This document shows, in pieces, positions 1 through 5,627 of a DNA stretch of 5,627 nt. The DNA lies in NCBI GenBank assembly GCA_003517965.1, contig DOZO01000054.1, positions 44,648 through 50,274 on the forward strand. The letters run 5' to 3'. Position numbers and translations under genes: made by a program. Source of the DNA: Desulfobulbaceae bacterium (lineage in GTDB: Bacteria > Desulfobacterota > Desulfobulbia > Desulfobulbales > Desulfurivibrionaceae). Below the pieces are notes generated by a model. It was not told where the DNA came from. It did no database searches and worked only from the letters and a program-made list of their open reading frames with translations. Numbering within the stretch: position 1 is the first letter of the stretch; each line of letters begins with the position of its first letter.

Positions 1-312
1 GTCGAGGTATTTGACGAAGAGGTTGAAATCCTCGAATCCCCGGAAATAGAGGAGGTGCTTGAGGACGAAACAGCACAGGCTGGAGGCCGAGGCGAGGAAG
101 AAGGCGGACTGGCAGAAGAGGAAAGCACCGAGGAAGTCGAGGTAATTGACGAAGAGGTAGAAATCCTCGAATCCCCGGAAACAGAGGAGGTGTTTGAGGA
201 CGAAACCGCACGGGCCGGAGGCCTGAGCGATAAGGAAGGTGGACTGCCAGAGGAGGAAAACACCGAAGAGGTCGAAATAATCGATGAAAACGATCTGGAG
301 AAAATTGAAGAA
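1..312 (+). repeat. In-frame 135-bp tandem repeat (two full units plus a partial third)
   Basis: Unit 1 is 1-135 and unit 2 is 136-270; a degenerate third copy begins at 271 (VEIIDE) and fades by about 312. By hand alignment the two full units share about 116 of 135 bases and 35 of 45 residues, with no indels. The first half of the unit (from VEV to SPE) is nearly identical, while the second half (around AGG to GGL) carries most changes, many of them amino-acid changing. Together the two units hold 39 Asp/Glu in 90 residues and only three basic residues. The array reaches base 1, so more units probably lie upstream. It encodes a probably disordered, strongly negative segment before the SUMF1 fold. 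Confidence 0.93.
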
Positions 313-1242
313 TCAGCGGAACCAATAACGAAAAATCCCCACCAGCCAAACCCTCTGGAGGTTCTCTCAAAATACATCGAGGCAGAAGAAGCCCTGAACC
401 AGGGAGACTTGCTTCGGGAAACCCAAGAGGAGTTTGTTAATCAAATCCTGGACCGTTTCATGCCGAAATTCATCAAGATCCCGGCTGACAACTACATAGT
501 AGGCAGCGTCAGCCCCAAAGATCTGGAACAACCACTGCGCAAGATCAGACTCCATGATTTTTATCTTGGTCAATCACCAGTAACCAACGACCTGTTCGAC
601 ATGTTTGTCCGGGAAACAGGATACACTACCGATGCAGAGGAAGCTGGCTACGGCATTGTTTTCGAAGGCCGCTGCACCAACAGGATAGATCCGGAAACCG
701 GCAGGGGAATATTCAGTCTGACCAGAGGAACCCTCGCCCGCCATGTAAGCGGGGCAACCTGGCGTCATCCTTCGGGCCCAGGCAGTTCTCTGGAAGGAAA
801 ACACAACCATCCTGTGGTGCAGGTCAGCCATCACGACGCCATGGCCTTTGCTGCCTGGGCAGGTAAACGTCTGCCCACAGAAGAAGAATGGGAAGCCGCG
901 GCCCGTGGTGCCAGCGGTCAACTTTTTCCCTGGGGCGACAAATGGCAAGCCGATCTTGGCAATTTTGAATCCGCCTGTCTCGGAGAGACAACCTCGGTCG
1001 ATCATTATGGGCGCAAGGCCATAAGTCCCTTTGGCATCCATGATCTGTTAGGCAATACTGCCGAATGGACCTCATCACCCCATATTGGGCAAACAGGTCA
1101 GGAGGCAGACCGGACAAAGGAAAAAATCCAGATCCTCAAGGGCGGCTCCTGGATAACCGGCGGCGTCGTAACTGTTGCCTGGCGGCAGATTGAACGGGTG
1201 AAATACTGGGCAAACACCATAGGCTTCCGCTGCGCGGTGTAA
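1..1242 (+). CDS. Acidic-repeat protein with C-terminal SUMF1/FGE-sulfatase domain (5'-partial)
   Basis: The frame is open from base 1, so the true start lies outside the window. The GTG at 55 falls inside a repeat unit and is not a credible start. Numbering visible codons from base 1, residues 1-104 are an acidic region built of two 45-residue repeats, about 105-153 form a linker, and about 155-413 form a complete formylglycine-generating-enzyme/SUMF1-type fold. Family hallmarks seen are VTNDLF after the first strand, LPTEEEWEAAARG (291-303), FPWGD (309-313), GNTAEW (351-356), GGSW (381-384) and terminal GFRCAV (408-413). True FGEs bind copper through two cysteines shortly after the GGS motif; the equivalent positions here appear to be Thr386 and Thr391. 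Formylglycine formation on sulfatases is therefore unlikely. Relatives without these cysteines act as binding or scaffold domains or in other oxidations. The missing N-terminus hides any signal peptide or partner domain. The gene converges on the aminotransferase, 71 bp away. Domain family is confident; role is unknown. Confidence 0.88.
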   Translation, partial: VEVFDEEVEILESPEIEEVLEDETAQAGGRGEEEGGLAEEESTEEVEVIDEEVEILESPETEEVFEDETARAGGLSDKEGGLPEEENTEEVEIIDENDLEKIEESAEPITKNPHQPNPLEVLSKYIEAEEALNQGDLLRETQEEFVNQILDRFMPKFIKIPADNYIVGSVSPKDLEQPLRKIRLHDFYLGQSPVTNDLFDMFVRETGYTTDAEEAGYGIVFEGRCTNRIDPETGRGIFSLTRGTLARHVSGATWRHPSGPGSSLEGKHNHPVVQVSHHDAMAFAAWAGKRLPTEEEWEAAARGASGQLFPWGDKWQADLGNFESACLGETTSVDHYGRKAISPFGIHDLLGNTAEWTSSPHIGQTGQEADRTKEKIQILKGGSWITGGVVTVAWRQIERVKYWANTIGFRCAV

Positions 1243-1313
1243 GGTAAGCTGAGCGGCTTCAACGACCAAGTGCAAAAAGAGCAACTTGCCTACGCAAACG
1301 CAACCTATGCCTT

Positions 1314-2504
1314 CTATGTATAAAATTCGCTAATCTGCTCCACCACAAAACATTGCATCGCCTCTGTAAGTTCTGGAAAGATTGGCAAGGCCAGAGTCTC
1401 AAGAGCCGCACGCTCCGCCTCGGGAAACAAGACCTTATCATACCCAAAACCAGCAAGACACTCCTGCCGATGCAGGGGAATGGGATAATAGATTTCAGCC
1501 CCGATTTCGTGATTTATCAGATGCCGAAGCAGCCCGTCACGATCCCTGACCCGGATGACAAACTGATTATAGATATGGTAATCGCACCCTTCTCCGACCA
1601 TCATCCCCTCTACCTCATACACCGCTTTGGGCAAAGAAACCTCACCGGTTTTCAACAGATCTGTCTGGGCAAAAAGACGACGATAGTTGGCGGCGTTGCG
1701 CCTTCTTGCCTTATGCCATTCTGGCAACCGGGCAAGCTTGACTTCAAGAACCACAGTCTGAATGGGATCAATCCGGAAATTTCCCCCCACCACTCCATGG
1801 TGATATTTGGGCGCTCCGCCATGCACCCGGATTATTCTGAGACGTTCGGCAAGCTCCGAATCATTGCAGGTAATCAATCCGCCATCGCCAATGCCGCCAA
1901 GATTCTTACTGGGGAAAAAGGAGAAACAACCGGCTTTCCCCATGGAACCTGCCCGCTGCCAGACGGTTTGGCCACCGGTCTGCATGGGATACAAGGCGCC
2001 AATGGCCTGGGCGGCATCTTCTACTATCGGCAGGTTATACTCTTGGGCCAAGGCAAGAATCCGCCCCATGTCGGCGCATTGACCGTAGAGATGCACCGGG
2101 ATGATCGCCTTGATCCGCTTGCCTGACCGGGCATCATCAGCCAGAACCTCAGCCATGCACGCCGGGTCGATATTATAAGTCACCGGATCTATATCAGCAA
2201 AAACCGGTTTTGCACCCAGGCGAAGGATACAGCCCATAGTAGCAAAAAAAGAATAAGGCGTAGTCAAAACCGCATCGCCAGGGCCGATTTCAAGAGCCAT
2301 GAGCGCGGCAAGCAGGGCATCCGTACCGCTGGCAACACCGATCCCATGACCGGAACCACAGTAGGCAGCGATATTTTTTTCAAACCGTTCGACCTTGGGG
2401 CCGAGAATGTACTGAGTCGAATCAATGACCTCGGTCACTGCGGCAAGGATCTCATCGCGCAGAGGGGCCATCTGGCCATGCAAATCTAAAAGGGGAACTC
2501 GCAT
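1314..2504 (-). CDS. DegT/DnrJ/EryC1/StrS family PLP-dependent sugar aminotransferase
   Basis: A complete 396-residue protein of typical length for fold-type I nucleotide-sugar aminotransferases. These transfer an amino group, usually from glutamate, to a keto-sugar nucleotide in the cytoplasm, feeding O-antigen, capsule, glycan or glycoside synthesis. Visible signatures in order are VPLLDL (3-8) at the N-terminus, ASGTDAL (58-64) for phosphate binding, PVHLYGQ (136-142), EDAAQAIGA (162-170) whose Asp163 should contact the PLP ring nitrogen, SFFPSKNLG (195-203) with Lys200 as the Schiff-base lysine, GDGG (206-209), GGNFRIDPIQ (240-249), and YYPIPLH (339-345) near the C-terminus. All catalytic positions are intact. 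The sugar substrate cannot be told from sequence alone, and no sugar dehydratase, epimerase or glycosyltransferase lies nearby. The ATG at 2504 is chosen because the family N-terminus (xVPLLDL) begins right after it. The only Shine-Dalgarno-like sequence, GGGA, lies about 12 bases upstream, so ribosome binding looks weak. The gene follows rpoH by 50 bp on the same strand and may share its transcript. Confidence 0.93.
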   Translation of the reverse strand: MRVPLLDLHGQMAPLRDEILAAVTEVIDSTQYILGPKVERFEKNIAAYCGSGHGIGVASGTDALLAALMALEIGPGDAVLTTPYSFFATMGCILRLGAKPVFADIDPVTYNIDPACMAEVLADDARSGKRIKAIIPVHLYGQCADMGRILALAQEYNLPIVEDAAQAIGALYPMQTGGQTVWQRAGSMGKAGCFSFFPSKNLGGIGDGGLITCNDSELAERLRIIRVHGGAPKYHHGVVGGNFRIDPIQTVVLEVKLARLPEWHKARRRNAANYRRLFAQTDLLKTGEVSLPKAVYEVEGMMVGEGCDYHIYNQFVIRVRDRDGLLRHLINHEIGAEIYYPIPLHRQECLAGFGYDKVLFPEAERAALETLALPIFPELTEAMQCFVVEQISEFYT

Positions 2505-2554
2505 AAAGTCTTTTTTCCCACATGTTTAAAATAGCGGAGTCGGACAGCAAACGC

Positions 2555-3529
2555 TCACCGCCAAGGGTTGAGAAACTCCGTAAGAAAATCCTTGATATCA
2601 GGGACTTCATTTTCAAAATATGTCCGCATCTTTTTCAGGAGATTGGCCTCAATCTGACGGACCCGTTCCCGGGAAATATCAAACTTGTCGGCAATATCCT
2701 GCAGGGTGAGGGGTTCGTCGCTCAGCAACCGGTCAGCCAGAATAGCCTTTTCCTTGTCATTCAAGGTGCCACGCAGTTTCTCAAGAACCTCTGACATCCA
2801 CTCCTGCACTTCCTTTTCAGCCACCTTTTCTTCCACGGTGGCTCCGAGCATGGGCAGAAAGTTTTTCTGCTCCTCATCAGAGCCTTCCCGCACCGGACTT
2901 TCCAGGGAAACATCCCAGTTATCCATGCGCTGGCTCATCTCAATGACTTCGCTTTCCTTAACATTGAGTCGTTGGGCCAGCAACTTTACCTCGGGGGCAA
3001 AACCCTGCGACTCTAACAGTTTTTTTTCTTTATTCAAGCTGAAAAAGAGTTTGCGCTGGGCCTGGGTAGTGCCAATCTTGACCAATCGCCAGTTATCCAT
3101 AATGAACTTAAGGATATAGGCCCGAATCCAGTAGGCGGCATAATAGGAAAACTTCACCTGCCGGTAGGGGTCAAATTTTTTCACCGCCTGCACCAGACCG
3201 ACATTGCCCTCCTGGATAAGATCAAGGAAATTCTGCATCCAGTATTTCTGGAAATCCATGGCCACCTTGACTACCAGGCGCAGATTGGAAGTCACCAGCT
3301 TGTAGGCGGCTTCAGAATCGCCGGTTTCCTGGAAATACCGGGACAGCTCATCAGTTTCTTCACGGCTCATGAGCTTATACTGACTGATTTCCTGCAGATA
3401 GCGATGGAGAGCCGCATTGCCCAAGGCCGGGAGATTGTCATCATCCGGCAGGGCAACAAGGGGATGCAGCGTTTCCTGCCCATCCTCATCATCATTGATT
3501 ATTTCGAAAACTTCCGGATCTTCTTTCAT
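2555..3529 (-). CDS. rpoH: RNA polymerase heat-shock sigma factor, RpoH (sigma-32) family
   Basis: A 324-residue group-3 sigma factor that should direct RNA polymerase to heat-shock and protein-quality-control promoters. Numbered from the chosen ATG: residues 1-35 are an acidic extension; region 1.2/2.1 spans about 36-98; region 2.2 is LDLIQEGNVGL (102-112); regions 2.3-2.4 run about 127-155 (FSYYAAYWIRAYI, then NWRLVKIGTT). The diagnostic RpoH box follows directly as QRKLFFSLN (158-166; QRKLFFNLR in E. coli). Region 3 is about 176-205, and the region 4.2 helix-turn-helix is 274-302 with SRERVRQIE. It is about 40 residues longer than E. coli RpoH (284), mainly at the N-terminus. The frame stays open upstream to a TTG at 3664, but that 45-residue extension has no internal Met, is unlike the family and would overlap a good promoter, so I reject it. 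At positions matching E. coli L47, A50 and I54, linked to FtsH/chaperone control, it has Ser72, Ala75 and Val79. Divergent from lepA; the aminotransferase follows 50 bp downstream. A general sigma-70-family label is certain; rpoH is likely. Confidence 0.88.
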   Translation of the reverse strand: MKEDPEVFEIINDDEDGQETLHPLVALPDDDNLPALGNAALHRYLQEISQYKLMSREETDELSRYFQETGDSEAAYKLVTSNLRLVVKVAMDFQKYWMQNFLDLIQEGNVGLVQAVKKFDPYRQVKFSYYAAYWIRAYILKFIMDNWRLVKIGTTQAQRKLFFSLNKEKKLLESQGFAPEVKLLAQRLNVKESEVIEMSQRMDNWDVSLESPVREGSDEEQKNFLPMLGATVEEKVAEKEVQEWMSEVLEKLRGTLNDKEKAILADRLLSDEPLTLQDIADKFDISRERVRQIEANLLKKMRTYFENEVPDIKDFLTEFLNPWR

Positions 3530-3535
3530 GAGATG

Positions 3536-3565
3536 ATTATGACTTAGAACTGCGCTAAAGGTCAA
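3536..3565 (-). promoter_or_regulatory. Sigma-70-type promoter candidate for rpoH
   Basis: On the minus strand, TTGACC (3565-3560; 5 of 6 to TTGACA) is followed after an 18-base spacer by CATAAT (3541-3536; 5 of 6 to TATAAT). The seventh base after the -10 element is the A of the rpoH ATG at 3529, so initiation at the usual distance would give a transcript with no 5' leader. No Shine-Dalgarno sequence lies in the six bases between the -10 element and the ATG. I see no sigma-32-type heat-shock promoter that would suggest self-regulation. The elements are good by eye but untested. Confidence 0.55.
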
Positions 3566-3652
3566 TCTCTTTCCACGTATCCGTTCAGCAGCAGCTTCGC
3601 CCTGAGCGCAGGCCCGTCGGTTTAACCTGTTGAGGCAGTGGCATTTTTTAAA

Positions 3653-3681
3653 TTGCCTTTGCAAGGTTATCTTTTTATGAT
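3653..3681 (+). promoter_or_regulatory. Sigma-70-type promoter candidate for lepA, with upstream A/T tract
   Basis: TTGCCT (3653-3658; 4 of 6) and TATGAT (3676-3681; 5 of 6) are separated by the optimal 17 bases. A run of T and A (3644-3652) abuts the -35 element, like an UP element. Initiation near 3686-3688 would give a leader of about 100 bases before the lepA ATG. A short inverted repeat CCTT-TGC-AAGG (3656-3666) overlaps the -35 element and spacer and could bind a regulator. The promoter is plausible but rests on two short matches. Confidence 0.4.
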
Positions 3682-3787
3682 AGATAGCCTGCTCTATAGG
3701 TTCAGGACTTGCCTCTACGCATTTTCATGTTTCTGACACAGTACAACAACCGCCTGGCCGAAAAAACAGGATACTCCCGGATCACCC

Positions 3788-5581
3788 ATGGATAATATTC
3801 GAAACTTCAGCATAATCGCCCATATCGACCACGGAAAATCCACTCTGGCCGACCGCTTTATTCAGCTCTGCGGCATGGTTACCGACCGCCAGTTCCACGA
3901 TCAACTCCTGGACAGCATGGATATCGAACGGGAGCGGGGCATAACCATCAAAAGCCAGGCGATCTGCCTGCCCTACCGGGCCAAAAACGGCAAGGACTAT
4001 ATCTTAAACCTCGTTGACACCCCCGGCCACGTCGATTTCAGCTATGAGGTCTCCCGGGCTCTTGCCTCCTGCGAAGGGGCGCTGCTGCTCGTTGACGCAG
4101 CCCAGGGCATTGAAGCCCAGACCCTGGCCAACCTCTACCTGGCCATGGAACATGACCTGGAGATAATCCCGGTCATCAACAAGATTGATCTCCCCTCAGC
4201 CGACCCGGAAGGGGTTGCCCTGCAGATCGAGGAAGATCTGGGCCTTGATGCCAGCCACATCCAGCTCTGTTCCGCAAAAACTGGCCAAGGCGTCGATGCA
4301 GTGCTGGAGGCAGTGGTCAATCTTCTGCCCCCACCCAAGGGAGACCCGGATAAACCTCTCGAAGCCCTGATCTTTGACGCCTCCTATGACCCGTTCCGAG
4401 GGACCATCATCTCCTGCCGCCTCTTTGAAGGACGAATCAAGGCCGGGGACACCATGCTTTTCATGGCCAACAATGCCGCCTACCGGGTCGAAGAGGTTGG
4501 GTTTTTCCGCCTGACCCGTGAACCCCAGAAAGAACTGAGCGCCGGCCAGGTCGGCTACATCATCGCCGGAATCAAAAACATCACCGACACCAGGCCCGGA
4601 GACACCATTACCCTGAAAGACCGGCCATGCGCCAAGCCCTTGCCAGGATTCCAGGAGATCAAGCAGGTAGTGTTTTCTTCCATCTATCCCGTCTCCACTG
4701 ACGATTATGAGCTCCTGGCCACGGCTTTAGAAAAGCTCACCCTAAACGACGCTTCCCTCTCCTTCCAGAAGGACGCCTCCACCGCATTGGGCTTCGGCTT
4801 TCGCTGCGGATTCCTGGGCCTGCTCCATCTGGAAGTAGTTCAGGAACGTCTGGAACGGGAGTTTGACCTCTCGCTGATCCTCACTGTGCCTTCGGTAAAC
4901 TACAAGATCTTTCTTAAAGACGGTACCATGAAAGAGGTGGACAACCCGGCTCACTATCCGGACCCGACCACCATCGAACGCATCGAGGAGCCTTTTATCA
5001 AGGCCACCATCCTCATCCCGGAACGCTACATGGGGGTGGTGATGACCCTGTGCATGGAACGGCGCGGTGAAAAAACCCATTACCACTACCCCATACCAGG
5101 CCGGATCGAGTTTACCTGCGAGTTGCCTTTAGGGGAGATCATCTACGATTTCTATGACCGGCTTAAATCCATCACCCAGGGGTATGGCTCCTTTGATTAT
5201 GATCTCCTGGACTACCGGGAAAGCGACTTGGTCAAGCTGGACATCCTGGTGAACAGCGAGCGGGTGGATGCCCTCTCCCAGCTGGTACACCGCGCCAATG
5301 CCAGAGCGCGCGGCCTCCATGCCTGCGAAAGACTGAAAGAGGAAATACCGCGCCAGATGTTCAAGATCGCCATCCAGGCGGCAGTGGGCGGCAACATCAT
5401 CGGACGGGAAACCATCTCGGCCCTGCGCAAGGACGTACTGGCGAAATGCTACGGCGGCGACATCAGCCGCAAGAGAAAACTGCTGGAAAAACAGAAGGCC
5501 GGGAAAAAGCGGATGAAAACCGTAGGCAACGTCGAGATCCCGCAGAGCGCCTTTTTGGCAGTGCTCAAGTCAGATCAGTAG
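3788..5581 (+). CDS. lepA: Elongation factor 4 (LepA), ribosome-associated GTPase
   Basis: A complete 597-residue protein, close to E. coli LepA (599). EF4 is an EF-G-like translational GTPase that binds the ribosome; back-translocation and roles in initiation or 30S biogenesis have been proposed. GTP-binding motifs are intact: G1 AHIDHGKST (11-19), G2 in RERGITI (48-54), G3 DTPGH (77-81) with catalytic His81, G4 NKID (131-134) and G5 SAK (162-164). Domain II spans about 190-280. The EF-G-like domain III contains GFRCGFLGLLHLEV (337-350), and an EF-G domain V-like section follows at about 400-480. The family-specific C-terminal domain ends with GGDISRKRKLLEKQKAGKKR (556-575) and NVEIPQSAF (581-589), which separates LepA from EF-G and TypA. 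The ATG at 3788 gives the canonical N-terminus. Ribosome binding looks weak: GGA six bases upstream, with a better AGGA too distant at about 16 bases. The gene ends in adjacent stops TAG TAA. Divergent from rpoH; the 46 bases after it show no terminator or recognisable lepB start. Confidence 0.98.
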   Translation: MDNIRNFSIIAHIDHGKSTLADRFIQLCGMVTDRQFHDQLLDSMDIERERGITIKSQAICLPYRAKNGKDYILNLVDTPGHVDFSYEVSRALASCEGALLLVDAAQGIEAQTLANLYLAMEHDLEIIPVINKIDLPSADPEGVALQIEEDLGLDASHIQLCSAKTGQGVDAVLEAVVNLLPPPKGDPDKPLEALIFDASYDPFRGTIISCRLFEGRIKAGDTMLFMANNAAYRVEEVGFFRLTREPQKELSAGQVGYIIAGIKNITDTRPGDTITLKDRPCAKPLPGFQEIKQVVFSSIYPVSTDDYELLATALEKLTLNDASLSFQKDASTALGFGFRCGFLGLLHLEVVQERLEREFDLSLILTVPSVNYKIFLKDGTMKEVDNPAHYPDPTTIERIEEPFIKATILIPERYMGVVMTLCMERRGEKTHYHYPIPGRIEFTCELPLGEIIYDFYDRLKSITQGYGSFDYDLLDYRESDLVKLDILVNSERVDALSQLVHRANARARGLHACERLKEEIPRQMFKIAIQAAVGGNIIGRETISALRKDVLAKCYGGDISRKRKLLEKQKAGKKRMKTVGNVEIPQSAFLAVLKSDQ

Positions 5582-5627
5582 TAAGCGTTCAGCAGCACCA
5601 CATCATGCTTTGTCATCGGCCTGCTCA

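Noticed and set aside
1130..1242. The SUMF1/C-type-lectin-like C-terminus (GGSW to GFRCAV) resembles the variable region of diversity-generating retroelement targets.
   Set aside because: There is no reverse transcriptase and no second near-copy of this segment in the window, and the stretch is not rich in the AAY codons typical of adenine-mutagenised variable regions. Many ordinary SUMF1 proteins end this way.
1267..1288. Weak hairpin in the convergent gap: CAAGT-GC, loop AAAAAGA, GC-A-ACTTG, a possible bidirectional terminator.
   Set aside because: The stem is short with a bulge, and no T-tract follows on either strand. I cannot support a terminator call.
1353..2126. A 257-codon open frame on the plus strand, opposite the aminotransferase.
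   Set aside because: It lies wholly antisense to a gene with every catalytic motif intact, its translation resembles no family I know, and it has no promoter or ribosome-binding support. It is a coding shadow.
3639..3656. TGGCA...TTGC, suggestive of a sigma-54 promoter.
   Set aside because: The distance between the GG and GC elements is about three bases too long for the -24/-12 consensus.
3530..3664. A 45-residue N-terminal extension of RpoH from a TTG codon at 3664.
   Set aside because: It has no internal ATG, is basic and Cys-containing unlike the following acidic N-terminus, is not family-like, and overlaps the best promoter candidate.
5575..5627. A minus-strand frame open to the right edge, ending in a TGA at 5577-5575 that overlaps the lepA end (last residues DVVLLNAYY).
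   Set aside because: Only about 16 codons are visible and no domain can be recognised. It could be the tail of a convergent gene, but the sequence here cannot support it.

Overview
This 5.6-kb window looks like ordinary bacterial chromosome. It holds four protein-coding genes, one of them cut by the left edge. I recognise no RNA gene, insertion sequence, prophage, CRISPR array or toxin-antitoxin pair. The protein style suggests a deltaproteobacterium in the broad sense (Desulfobacterota or Myxococcota). In particular, the sigma-32 factor has an acidic N-terminal extension and a region 2.3 motif (FSYYAAYWIRAYI) of the type I associate with Geobacter- and Myxococcus-like homologues. This placement is an inference from family resemblance, not a database result.

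Layout: (1) 1-1242, plus strand, is the C-terminal 413 residues of a larger protein. It has two 45-residue acidic tandem repeats, a short linker, and a complete sulfatase-modifying-factor (FGE/SUMF1) fold that lacks the two active-site cysteines of true formylglycine-generating enzymes. (2) After a 71-bp convergent gap, 1314-2504 on the minus strand encodes a PLP-dependent sugar aminotransferase of the DegT/DnrJ/EryC1/StrS family. (3) Upstream of it on the same strand, with 50 bp between them, lies a heat-shock sigma factor of the RpoH (sigma-32) family. Its start is best placed at 3529. (4) A 258-bp divergent intergenic region (3530-3787) carries a promoter candidate for each direction. (5) 3788-5581, plus strand, is a complete lepA gene (elongation factor 4), ending in the tandem stops TAG TAA. 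The last 46 bases contain nothing I can support.

Functional picture: rpoH and lepA are divergently transcribed genes for stress transcription and translation quality. The aminotransferase may be read through from rpoH, because I see no terminator in the 50-bp gap. It probably makes an amino-sugar nucleotide for a surface polysaccharide, but no other polysaccharide gene is in view. The SUMF1-fold gene is convergent to this pair and probably independent.

No undescribed multi-gene system is evident. The points most worth a second look are the rpoH promoter, whose predicted transcription start falls exactly on the A of the ATG (a possible leaderless mRNA), and the acidic-repeat protein with a cysteine-less SUMF1 domain.
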